Shown here: positions 52,814 through 61,577 of the stretch, piece by piece
Position numbering within the stretch: position 1 is the stretch's first letter
Layout of the letters: every line of letters begins with the position of its first letter
Assembly: GCA_038529355.1 (NCBI GenBank)
Contig: JBCBDU010000004.1
Span: 75,472 to 139,471 of the forward strand
Direction of reading: 5' to 3'
Length of the DNA: 64,000 bases
From: CALBPI01 sp038529355
GTDB taxonomy: Bacteria > Pseudomonadota > Gammaproteobacteria > Steroidobacterales > Woeseiaceae
Program-made: the position numbers and the translations under genes
The notes under the pieces: model-generated
The model's database searches: none
What the model was told of the DNA's origin: nothing
The model's input: only the letters and a program-made list of their open reading frames with translations

Positions 52814-55534
52814 CTAGCGGAAGCGCCGCTCGAATCGCAGTCCGAGCGTTAGTGTGCTGGTATCGAGATTGTCGTAGCCGGTGATCGTCTCGTAGTCGAT
52901 GAAGCCGGCCAGGCCGTTTTCCATCTGCACGGAAATACCCGTCGCTAGCTGCAGAAAACTGCTGTCCGGTGCATCGGTGCGGAAACTGAATCGCGTGTTG
53001 GTAGGATCGTTCACAAATCGTGCGATTAGCACACGCTGCTCATCCTCGAGCTCTTCCTGCAACGCGATTCTGAGATGCGGCACGATGACCCCGAAACCGA
53101 CACTCTTGGTGTAGGACATACGCACACCGGCCGACAAAATCTGCGACTGCACACTCTGCTCGTCAAAAGCGAGCTCCCAACCTTGACCTTCAACTTCACT
53201 GTAGCCGTCAATGTTGGTGTCGATAAAATCGTAACCCAGGAACGGTACAAACAACCACCCATTGCGATCGATGTTGTAGCCAAAATTCGCACTGACAATG
53301 CGCTGGTCACCTTCGGTACGACCCAGAGCGATCGTGTCGACACCGGTGCCACCGTCGGCAAACACCATCGTACGCGCCGAATCAAAATCGATATCGCCGA
53401 TGCCGGCGAGTACATCGATGTAGAACCGGTCGGTGAAATAAGTACTGTAGACCGTGTAAGTCAGGCTATCCGAATCGAGGTTGCCACCGGTGTTGTTGTA
53501 GTCAACTTCAGCGTTGGCGAATCCGATCGCAGCACCGAACGCCAGATCATTGCGCAGTCGATAATCAATACCGGCTGTGACGCCGAGCGTGTCGAAATCG
53601 AAGCCATTTTCTGTGGCCGTCGCACCCTGCTCACCGAAGTTCACGCGGCCATTCATGAACAGACCGAGGCGGCTATCTTGCAATAGCGCGTTGTCAGACT
53701 GCTCAACCGCATTGCTAAACAAGTTGCCCGGCAGCGCCTTGCCGCCAACGTTCAACGCAAGCCCCTGCACGCTGACACCACGGGCGCCACCACGCAACGC
53801 GGCGAGCCGGCTGTCAATATTCTTGATCTGCGTGTTGAGAATCTGTGTACTGATCAAACTCTGGGCAAACACCTCTTCACCGGCAATCTGGCGCAGCGCA
53901 TCGCGCACCGCTGCCGTGTTGTCACCGCCGTCGCCAGGATTAGCCAAAGCGATCAACGCTGTGCATCGCTCGAGCAGGTTGGCCTGACCCTCGCTCAGCA
54001 GCTCGCTGCGCGCCGGTTGCGGCGACTCGGCCGGTGGCGGAACCGGACCCTCGTCCGGACCGCGCAAAAATGCGCACACGTTGTCGATAGCGCTGGCTAA
54101 CTCGCGCTCCTCGGGCGTTAATGCCAGCGACGCCAGCGAGTTCTCGCCCGTCGCCGCCGAAACCGTGACCGTCACCTGCGCGGCCTGATCGAGCGAATCG
54201 CTGTCGCCGTCAGATACCGTATAGAAGAAACTGTCTGTGCCGACGAAACCCGGGTTTGGTGTATAGGTGACCGTGTCCGCCTCGCCTTCCGACGCATTGA
54301 TTGCCGCGGTACCGTTAGCCGGTTCGGTAACGCTGACAATGGAAAGGTTCTCAACGCCACCGTCGTCGTCGTCATTCGCCAGCACATCAATCACCGCGGA
54401 CTCACCGGCGACGACATCCGATCGGTCGTCGGCTAGCGGTCGCGGCGTACCATCGCGCGGTGACACGGTTACGGTAACGCCGGCCGTGTCAGTCTCGCCA
54501 CCCGCATCACCACCAGAGCCGACGGTATAGCTGAACGTGTCGTCACCGGTAAAGACGACGCCTTCCGGCGTGCGTGGCGGCGGTGTGTACTGCAAGCACT
54601 GCCCATCCGACTCCGGGAACTGAAGTGCGCACGACCCGCCCGTGACGACCTCGACCGCGCCGCCGGCCGCGCCCGCCGTCGCAGAAAGCAGCACGTCGCC
54701 ATTGAGTAACGTATCGTTCGCAAGCACGTCAATGAAAATTCTTTGCTCGACAAATGCCGCGGCCGTGTCAGCGACCAGCGTACGTTCGCTCGGCGCTTCG
54801 GGCAGGGACACGACGACGGTCACGGTCGCTGTGCTGCTGCTCTCGGCCTGCTCGACGGTATACGTGAATGTGTCCGTACCTGAGAATGGTTGGCCGCCGG
54901 TTGGCGTCGGTGGCGGTTGATAGCGCACACACGCAACGCCCTGCGTTGGGATCTCGCCGGCACAACTGGCCGGCGGCAAAATGACGACGCTGCCACCGGA
55001 CTGCGGGTTACTGACAAACGTCAATCGCTCGCCGCTCATGAGCGTATCGTTGCCACGCACATCGATGGTCACCGGTTGTTCCGAAACCGTTGTTGCCGTG
55101 TCGTCCTGAAGTTCAGGACCCTCCGCGAGCGTTGTCACCGTGACCGTTGCAACGCGATCCTCCGCGTCGACGTTGCCCACAGTGTAGGTGAACGTATCGT
55201 CGCCCGAAAACGGCATACCTTGTTCATCCGAGGACGGCGGTGAGTAGCGAATACACTCACGATCAATATCGGCCGCGCTCAGACAATCGTCGCGCGAGAG
55301 CAATTGTGCAAAACCACCTCGAGCTGTAGGCGAAACGCTGCGGATGAAGTCGCCGGTTTGCAATGTATCGTTCGCCAACACGTCAATCACGACGGATTCG
55401 AGAAAGCCCGTGGTCGCGGTGTCATCCTGTACGGCGAATGCCGCCGGCGCGGCGCCAAGCATCAATACAACCAGACAGGTACGTAGCACGCTTGCCGCAC
55501 GGCTAGGCGTTTGAAGGTCGGTTGTGTGTTTCAT
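52814..55534 (-). CDS. Autotransporter with four Ig-like domains
   Basis: The 906-residue protein has a signal peptide (cleavage after PAAFA, residue 34). Four tandem Ig-like/VCBS-type repeats follow (about 36-137, 143-243, 253-358, 366-459), marked by DVLANDT and DTFxYTV. A helical linker (460-590) with a Pro-rich stretch follows, then a C-terminal autotransporter beta-barrel (about 640-906). The first three repeats each hold a cysteine pair (84/94, 191/202, 302/313), probably a disulfide; the fourth has none. I infer a surface adhesin or scaffold. It lies 39 bases downstream of the caspase gene and is likely co-transcribed. Confidence 0.85.
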   Translation of the reverse strand: MKHTTDLQTPSRAASVLRTCLVVLMLGAAPAAFAVQDDTATTGFLESVVIDVLANDTLQTGDFIRSVSPTARGGFAQLLSRDDCLSAADIDRECIRYSPPSSDEQGMPFSGDDTFTYTVGNVDAEDRVATVTVTTLAEGPELQDDTATTVSEQPVTIDVRGNDTLMSGERLTFVSNPQSGGSVVILPPASCAGEIPTQGVACVRYQPPPTPTGGQPFSGTDTFTYTVEQAESSSTATVTVVVSLPEAPSERTLVADTAAAFVEQRIFIDVLANDTLLNGDVLLSATAGAAGGAVEVVTGGSCALQFPESDGQCLQYTPPPRTPEGVVFTGDDTFSYTVGSGGDAGGETDTAGVTVTVSPRDGTPRPLADDRSDVVAGESAVIDVLANDDDDGGVENLSIVSVTEPANGTAAINASEGEADTVTYTPNPGFVGTDSFFYTVSDGDSDSLDQAAQVTVTVSAATGENSLASLALTPEERELASAIDNVCAFLRGPDEGPVPPPAESPQPARSELLSEGQANLLERCTALIALANPGDGGDNTAAVRDALRQIAGEEVFAQSLISTQILNTQIKNIDSRLAALRGGARGVSVQGLALNVGGKALPGNLFSNAVEQSDNALLQDSRLGLFMNGRVNFGEQGATATENGFDFDTLGVTAGIDYRLRNDLAFGAAIGFANAEVDYNNTGGNLDSDSLTYTVYSTYFTDRFYIDVLAGIGDIDFDSARTMVFADGGTGVDTIALGRTEGDQRIVSANFGYNIDRNGWLFVPFLGYDFIDTNIDGYSEVEGQGWELAFDEQSVQSQILSAGVRMSYTKSVGFGVIVPHLRIALQEELEDEQRVLIARFVNDPTNTRFSFRTDAPDSSFLQLATGISVQMENGLAGFIDYETITGYDNLDTSTLTLGLRFERRFR

Positions 55535-55573
55535 GGTAAGTCCTCGCTCGATGCTTTGCGCACCCTGTCGTTT

Positions 55574-57181
55574 TTATAAATTTTTGGGAACAAAGAAAAA
55601 GTCGCCGACTTCGTGACCGGCGCGACGCAGCGCCTTGATCTCCGGCTCCTGGTTGAAATCCTGGCGCGCCGCCGCTACAACGACGCGATCGCGCAGTTTC
55701 AGAAACAGCGCCGGCGTTGTTAGCAAACCCTCGTTCGCCTCCAGCTCATCGATAAACGCATTGGCGAACACCGAATTGCCATTGCCAGCCTCATCGAGCA
55801 CCGGACGATCACCGCCAGACGACACCATCAGGCGCGCGCGGCGATCGAAGCGTCGATCAACAAACCCTTCGCTCTGGAAGACCCGTTGGTCGCCACTCAA
55901 AATCATCTTCATGCCGGGATCGTCGCCCGTCAAAATGCCGGAGTAACACGAATCTGCAACCACCAGAACGCGTTTCGCCTTGAAGTTGCTCATATGACCG
56001 GTGATTTGCTCGGTCGGCACCCAATAGGTATCAACTGGCGGACGATCTGCATTGACCGGTAACCAGTAGCCGGTCTCAGTCTCGTCCTGACCAATTCGAC
56101 TGCCGTGCCCGGCGTAGTAAATCAGCAGGTTGTCCTCAGGACCGACGACCGCATTGAGGTTGTTGATCGCCTCAAGCACCGTGACATCGTTCGCATCGGT
56201 CACCAATTGCACCGTGAACCCGTACTTGTCCTCGAGCACTTGCGCGACCCGCTGTGCATCGGACAACGGCGATGCCAGATCTTCCATGCGATCGTAATTC
56301 TGGTTGCCAATGACCAATGCGTAGTAACGACCGAAATTGCGCGCGCCTGCGCGTAGCTCATCGCCGGTAATGAAGTCTCGCTCTGGAAACGCCGCTGGCG
56401 ATGGTGAACGCAACCGCGAACGTTCTGCGACGATTGTCTGCTGCTCGGTTTGCAAGTTGTCGCGCCACTGCTGCAATTGTGCCAGCTCTTCGGTTGCTGC
56501 AGCGCTCAGGGTTGCCGTTGCCGACAGCGCGTCGATCTGTTTTTGCAGCAACTTCAGTTGCTGCTCACGTTGCTCGATCTGTTCGCCGAGCGTTTCGCGT
56601 ATGACTTCAATCTCGCGATCCGCTGCCGAGCGATAAATGACATCATCCTCGTCGAGCCCCCACGACTGGCGATAATAGTTGAGCGCCTTGAGCTGATCTT
56701 TCTCAACACCGCGACCGGTTTCGTACAGCGTGCCCAGATTCAGCAACGCGCTCTTGTTGCCCTGCTCTGCCGATTTGCGGTACCAGACTAGCGCCGCTGT
56801 ATAGTTCGGCTCGCCGCCCAGCCCGCGCTCGAAGATTTCGCCCACGGTGTTCTGCGCCTCGGCATCGCCGTTTTCGGCGCTGGCCATCCACACGCGCAAC
56901 GCCGATTTAAGATCAGCGCGATCATAGGCGACATATTCGCCACCACGGACACGACAATCGGCGGCCGTCGTGCGCGTCGGGCGACGTGGCGACAGATAGG
57001 TCCGGCCACCCAGCTGGCGTACCTGACCGGGCAACAGACAATCAACAATGTACAGGTCCCGAACATCTCGCCGGCCTTCGGTCGCCGCAGCGCTGTCTTG
57101 CGCCGTCGGTGCCGACGCGCACGCGCCAAGTGCTGCCACAACAACGGGCACCGCGATTCTCGAAATACTGTGATTCAGCAT
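55574..57181 (-). CDS. Caspase-like lipoprotein with Sel1 repeats (peptidase C14)
   Basis: The 535-residue protein has a lipoprotein signal (VVVAALGAC, Cys21), Sel1/TPR repeats (about 103-174), a coiled coil (about 185-255) and a C-terminal caspase-fold peptidase domain (about 285-525). The catalytic His359 lies in YYAGHGSR and Cys412 in ADSCYSG, so the peptidase should be active. Such metacaspase-like proteins cleave after acidic or basic residues; the target is not known. Start ATG 57181 follows AAGGTAG and gives an ideal lipoprotein signal; in-frame ATGs at 57211 and 57208 do not. The gene precedes the autotransporter, a possible substrate or partner. Confidence 0.87.
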   Translation of the reverse strand: MLNHSISRIAVPVVVAALGACASAPTAQDSAAATEGRRDVRDLYIVDCLLPGQVRQLGGRTYLSPRRPTRTTAADCRVRGGEYVAYDRADLKSALRVWMASAENGDAEAQNTVGEIFERGLGGEPNYTAALVWYRKSAEQGNKSALLNLGTLYETGRGVEKDQLKALNYYRQSWGLDEDDVIYRSAADREIEVIRETLGEQIEQREQQLKLLQKQIDALSATATLSAAATEELAQLQQWRDNLQTEQQTIVAERSRLRSPSPAAFPERDFITGDELRAGARNFGRYYALVIGNQNYDRMEDLASPLSDAQRVAQVLEDKYGFTVQLVTDANDVTVLEAINNLNAVVGPEDNLLIYYAGHGSRIGQDETETGYWLPVNADRPPVDTYWVPTEQITGHMSNFKAKRVLVVADSCYSGILTGDDPGMKMILSGDQRVFQSEGFVDRRFDRRARLMVSSGGDRPVLDEAGNGNSVFANAFIDELEANEGLLTTPALFLKLRDRVVVAAARQDFNQEPEIKALRRAGHEVGDFFFVPKNL

Positions 57182-57389
57182 AAGTACTACCTTGATCCAA
57201 TCAGTCATCAATCAGCTACGGCGCCACTGCGCAATCTAGTGCACCGCTAGAACTGCCGTTGTCACCAGATGTCATGACAGAGCGCCGCGCGACAAGTCTC
57301 GCGTGCAAACTGACAACTACCTGACAACTGCCAACCCACCGCAAATTATCCCGCCAGGCAAGAAATTGCACCCTCTGTCGGTGCTTGTC

Positions 57390-59675
57390 CTAACGGGCAA
57401 CGCCGAGTTCGTCCTGCAGACGCTTGCGGGTGCGCCGCAGTGCACCGTGCTCGGCCAGATACTCGTTCTGCGATGCGGTGTTGATATCGTCCAGCAAGCG
57501 CCGCTTGTCTTCGTTGTTGGCAGGCGTATCAGCCAGCGCAACCAGTGCTGCAGCCACAGCATCCAGCCCCTCGGTTGCCGCACGATTGCGCGGATGGATG
57601 TCATAGGCAGCTGCGAATTCACCATAGGCACCACCAATCCACGGCGGATCATTGGCAAGCCATCCATTACCCGAGCTGACCAGCTGCTCAAACTCACTTT
57701 GCTGAGCGAGCGTCAATTCCTCCCACGGAATCGCCGGCCCGGGATCCTGCGTATTCAAATAGGCAAAGTACACTGCGATGCCCGCCAGCACGGCGATGAC
57801 GATCGCCGCGAATCTTGTGACCTTCTGGGTGCCGCGAAATTCGCGCAGGAACGTTTCGGCATCGCGCGTGCGATCCTCGCGCTTCAGCGCAAGTCCGTGC
57901 GCGATAGCCAGCCACTCGCGGCGCTTGAGCGTCTTGATAGGCTCGGGCACCAGTCCAAGCTCCAGCGCTTGCTCCGCCGTCTTGCGATCAAACGGGTGCT
58001 TACCGGTCAGCACAAGATAGGCAGTGATGGCCAACGCATAGACATCGTCAGCCGGATGCGGTGTGCCGGCGTTAAACATCTCAAGGCTCGCATAGGCTGG
58101 CGTCAGACTGCCAAGATCCCCCGCATCAAACAGTGTTTGTTCGGACTGCGTCTGACCGCTGAACACGCGTGCACGCGCGATACCGAAATCCAGAATCTTG
58201 ACGCGCTCGTCCTCGGTCAGGAAAACGTTGCCCGGTTTGAAATCGGAGTGGATGATGTTTTGCTGGTGCGCATAGGCCAGACCTTCCGCCATCTCCTCGA
58301 TGATGGTGCGCGCCTGCGCAAGCTCAAGACCAGTATCACGCTTGCGCCGCAGGATCTTGTCCAACGGCTCACCGCGCATCAGCTCCATCGTCATATAGAC
58401 CCGGTTGCCGTCGCGGTCGAAGTCGTAAACGGTAATGATGTTCGGATGCGCCAGCGTTTGTGCCTTACGCGCCTCGCGCTGCAGCGCAATCAACGCTTTC
58501 GGATGCTCCCGAAACGTATCGTTGAGCACCTTGATCGCAACGAACGGATCGCGATCACTGGCCTCTTCCTTGCGCTTGTCGCGCGCCTTGAACACGACGC
58601 CCATGCCACCTTTGCCAAGTTTCGACTCGATCAGGAAGCGTCGCTTAAGAATAGAGCCAGGCCCAAGCGGACCGGTATGTCGCTCGGTCCACTGGTCGGG
58701 ACGCAGCCAGTTTGAGCCGGTCTGAGCGGTGCCCAGACTCTGCGACGGAAACTGACTCGAATGCAGCGGCTGCGTGTCGCCGGAACCTTCAATCTCCGGC
58801 TTCGCAACTTGCGCGAGCGGCAGTGTTGGCTCGTGCGGTCGCTCGATGCGCTGGGTCGCTTCGTACTGCGGTGCGTAATCCGGCTGCGCGTGCGCCGCGG
58901 ATGCCGCGGCATCGGGCTGGCTCGTATCCAGTTTGACCGTCGGATCGTCGGGCTTGTGAATGCGCACTGTCGGCGCGACATGACTGTTGATGCGTTCGGT
59001 CGGATCGGCCGGTATACGCGGCGCATCCGCATCGGGCATGGCCGCTGCTGACGGTGCGCCATCGCCAGCGGCATCGACCAGCGGCAACGTCGCCTGCGCA
59101 TCGTGCACGTCGTGTTGCTCACGGGGCAATTGCGCAGTGGCATCCGCGTGATCTCGTTCCGACGCATCGGTGCGCGAGGATGCCGCCGTCGAGTCTACCC
59201 CCGCGTCGGCTGTTTGATGCGCATCCGCACCCTGCGCGTCGCTCTCATCAGCACCATCCAGCGCAGTCAGCGCCAGATAGGCGGCAGTCGCATCAAGCGC
59301 TGCGCGCCGCGCCGCTGTGGCATCCTCGCTGCGCAGATCGCTATCCGGCGCAACCGGCTCGCGCTCGACCGGTGCTGTGGCATCGGATTGACGCCCCACA
59401 GCGGCTGAGTCGGGATACGGGTCTGTTGCGTCCGCGCGCGTGTCGTCGTCGTTCGGCGGCGTGGCGCCGCTCAAGCGATCGGCCAGGATGCGGTGCAAAG
59501 AGGGCGCCAGTCGACCGGCCTCTAGGTGCTTGTCGATCACCGCCAGCGCATGATCGGTGTCAACCCCTTGCGCGACGACCGCATCGGCAGCGCGCTCGAC
59601 GTCAACCAACTTCACAGAGCCTGCGAAAAATCCGCCAAGCGCCTGCGTAAACGTGGTCATCTTGCTTTGCGACAT
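57390..59675 (-). CDS. Membrane Ser/Thr protein kinase with Thr-motif-rich N-terminal linker
   Basis: The 761-residue protein has a short N-terminal helical domain (1-65), a long Ala/Asp-rich linker (66-330), a Hanks-type kinase domain (about 343-610), one membrane helix (about 621-640) and a C-terminal extracytoplasmic domain. Kinase motifs are GKGGMG (354-359), Lys382, HSDFKPGN (476-483, HSD in place of HRD) and DFG (496-498). The linker carries eight Thr-x-x-Leu/Ile units (Thr180, 196, 226, 236, 246, 274, 284, 301), including DATAQLPR (178-185), also found twice in the FimV-like tail. I infer autophosphorylation sites or FHA docking sites. It is 208 bases upstream of the caspase gene on the same strand. 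Confidence 0.9.
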   Translation of the reverse strand: MSQSKMTTFTQALGGFFAGSVKLVDVERAADAVVAQGVDTDHALAVIDKHLEAGRLAPSLHRILADRLSGATPPNDDDTRADATDPYPDSAAVGRQSDATAPVEREPVAPDSDLRSEDATAARRAALDATAAYLALTALDGADESDAQGADAHQTADAGVDSTAASSRTDASERDHADATAQLPREQHDVHDAQATLPLVDAAGDGAPSAAAMPDADAPRIPADPTERINSHVAPTVRIHKPDDPTVKLDTSQPDAAASAAHAQPDYAPQYEATQRIERPHEPTLPLAQVAKPEIEGSGDTQPLHSSQFPSQSLGTAQTGSNWLRPDQWTERHTGPLGPGSILKRRFLIESKLGKGGMGVVFKARDKRKEEASDRDPFVAIKVLNDTFREHPKALIALQREARKAQTLAHPNIITVYDFDRDGNRVYMTMELMRGEPLDKILRRKRDTGLELAQARTIIEEMAEGLAYAHQQNIIHSDFKPGNVFLTEDERVKILDFGIARARVFSGQTQSEQTLFDAGDLGSLTPAYASLEMFNAGTPHPADDVYALAITAYLVLTGKHPFDRKTAEQALELGLVPEPIKTLKRREWLAIAHGLALKREDRTRDAETFLREFRGTQKVTRFAAIVIAVLAGIAVYFAYLNTQDPGPAIPWEELTLAQQSEFEQLVSSGNGWLANDPPWIGGAYGEFAAAYDIHPRNRAATEGLDAVAAALVALADTPANNEDKRRLLDDINTASQNEYLAEHGALRRTRKRLQDELGVAR

Positions 59676-59891
59676 GAAATACCCCGCGTTGGCAGCCGCA
59701 ACAATGAGCGCGGCGCATCAACCTCCCCAAATAGGCAGGCTAGTACCTCAGTTGTGCGACTACAAGGCTAAACATCCCATTGAATGACCTGCGTCACACA
59801 GTAAAGTGACAGACCCGTGTTGCCGCGGCGACTTTAGGCGTCCACGGCTGCGCAAACGTATGTGTCCCGGCAATTGATGTCCGGTGTCTTG
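59676..59891. other. Intergenic region between kinase and hydantoinase genes
   Basis: These 216 bases separate the hyuB-type stop and the kinase start, both on the minus strand. They should hold the kinase promoter. I see no terminator with a T-run and no gene. Confidence 0.45.
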
Positions 59892-61577
59892 TTAACCGGT
59901 CGTCCACGCGCCGTTCAGAACCTGCTCGATCTCTTCATCGCTCAAACCATACGTGTCGCGCGCTGTGGCACGTGAAATATAACCCAGCAGCAAATCTTGC
60001 CTGACCGACTCACGATCGCGCTGCGCCGCATCGCCATAGCCGCCACCACCAGGGAATGCCATGATCACGCGCTGGCCTGCTGGCACCGATTGCTTGCCTT
60101 TGCCGCGCATCGCTTTGCCATCGGCACGACCAATCTCGGTGGCCGCACCACAACCGCCACCCTGGCGACCGCGTGCCGGATGGTGTACGCGATCAAGCAT
60201 CGCGGAAAAATCAAACTCAACGCCGTCCAGTGCGCCGACTTCCATGTACTGACCCAGACCACCCCGAAACTGACCCGCACCACCGCTGTCGGCTCGCAAC
60301 TCCTTGCGCCAGATAACGACCGGCCCAGTATGTTCGGTTGCCTCAACCGGCATCGTCATGACACCCGAAGGGAACGCCGTTGTGTTCATGCCATCCAGCG
60401 TCGGGCGCGCACCACCGCCACCGGAGTTAAACGCGAGCACTTGCGTCGGTTGTGCACCGTGCGCCGAGCGCAGCGATAACTGAAAATTACAGATCGTGCC
60501 GGCGCCCTCGGCAGGGACAGTCTGCGGCAGAATTTGATCCAGTGCGCCGTACACGGCATCCGGAATCATGTGACCGATCACATGCCGCAGCGCAACCGGC
60601 GCTGGATGGCGCGCATTGAGAATGCTATCCGGCGGGGCGCTGATGACGAACGGCGCCAGTGACGCATCGTTATTCGGGATGTCGCCAGCGATCGCGCATT
60701 TCAACGCATAGCACCCGTAAGCTTGCGTATAGACGAGCGGCACATTGATGCCCTTCTTGTCGATCGGCGAGCTGCCGGCGAAGTCGCACACGACGCGATC
60801 CTGTTCACAACGCAGCTGTACGCTCAGCGTCACCGGCGTTGCATAACCATCAATCGTCATCTGCGCGCTAGCCGACGCCCGTGGTAAGGCATTAATTCGC
60901 TCAAGCGTGGCGCGGCGTGAATGTGTGAACACAAACTCGGCAATGCCACACAGATCGTCGAGTGCAAATTCGGCAAGCATCGTTGCCAGCCTGGCCAACC
61001 CGACATCGTTACAGGCCGCCAGCGCGAAAATATCGCCAACCACCTGATCCGGTTCACGCACGTTGGCACGCACCAGACGCACGAAAGGCGCGTCAATCAC
61101 GCCGCGATCGGCAAGCTTCATAATCGGAATGTACAAACCTTCCTCATAGACGGACTCGGCATCCGCACCGAAGCCGCGACCGCCGATATCGACCACGTGC
61201 GCGGTACACGCGAAGAAGCCGATCAGACGGCCGCCGTGAAACGCCGGGCTGACAACGGTGATGTCATGCAGGTGCCCGGTACCCAGCCACGGATCATTAG
61301 TCAGATAGATATCGCCCTCGCGCATGCCATCTCCAGCAAAGGCATCGATGAAGTGGCGCACGGCCGCAGCCATCGCATTGACGTGACCGGGCGTGCCCGT
61401 CACTGCCTGCGCGATCATGCGACCTTGCGCGTCGTAGACCCCGGCCGACAGATCACCAGCCTCACGAACCGATGTGGAGAACGCCGTGCGCACCAGCGCT
61501 TGCGCCTGCTCCTCGACAATCGAAATCAGGCGCTGCCACATGACCTGATAAGCCACTTGCTGTTGTGCGTTAGTCAT
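59892..61577 (-). CDS. Hydantoinase B/oxoprolinase-type subunit
   Basis: The 561-residue protein is a HyuB-family subunit, partner of the HyuA-type gene upstream. Typical stretches are SIVEEQAQALVRTAFSTSVR, GDIYLTNDPWLGTGHLHDI, DFAGSSPIDKKGINVP, HPAPVALRHVIGHMIPDAV and FPGGGGYGDAAQR. Family members open five-membered cyclic amides (hydantoins, 5-oxoproline) or carboxylate ketones in ATP-dependent reactions. The start overlaps the end of the A subunit by 4 bases, so they are coupled. The substrate cannot be told from sequence. Confidence 0.9.
   Translation of the reverse strand: MTNAQQQVAYQVMWQRLISIVEEQAQALVRTAFSTSVREAGDLSAGVYDAQGRMIAQAVTGTPGHVNAMAAAVRHFIDAFAGDGMREGDIYLTNDPWLGTGHLHDITVVSPAFHGGRLIGFFACTAHVVDIGGRGFGADAESVYEEGLYIPIMKLADRGVIDAPFVRLVRANVREPDQVVGDIFALAACNDVGLARLATMLAEFALDDLCGIAEFVFTHSRRATLERINALPRASASAQMTIDGYATPVTLSVQLRCEQDRVVCDFAGSSPIDKKGINVPLVYTQAYGCYALKCAIAGDIPNNDASLAPFVISAPPDSILNARHPAPVALRHVIGHMIPDAVYGALDQILPQTVPAEGAGTICNFQLSLRSAHGAQPTQVLAFNSGGGGARPTLDGMNTTAFPSGVMTMPVEATEHTGPVVIWRKELRADSGGAGQFRGGLGQYMEVGALDGVEFDFSAMLDRVHHPARGRQGGGCGAATEIGRADGKAMRGKGKQSVPAGQRVIMAFPGGGGYGDAAQRDRESVRQDLLLGYISRATARDTYGLSDEEIEQVLNGAWTTG

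Noticed and set aside
57303..58715. 470-codon open frame on the plus strand, antisense to the large kinase
   Set aside because: It lies opposite a kinase gene with all catalytic motifs; the protein shows no family features, and long antisense frames are expected at this GC content and codon bias.
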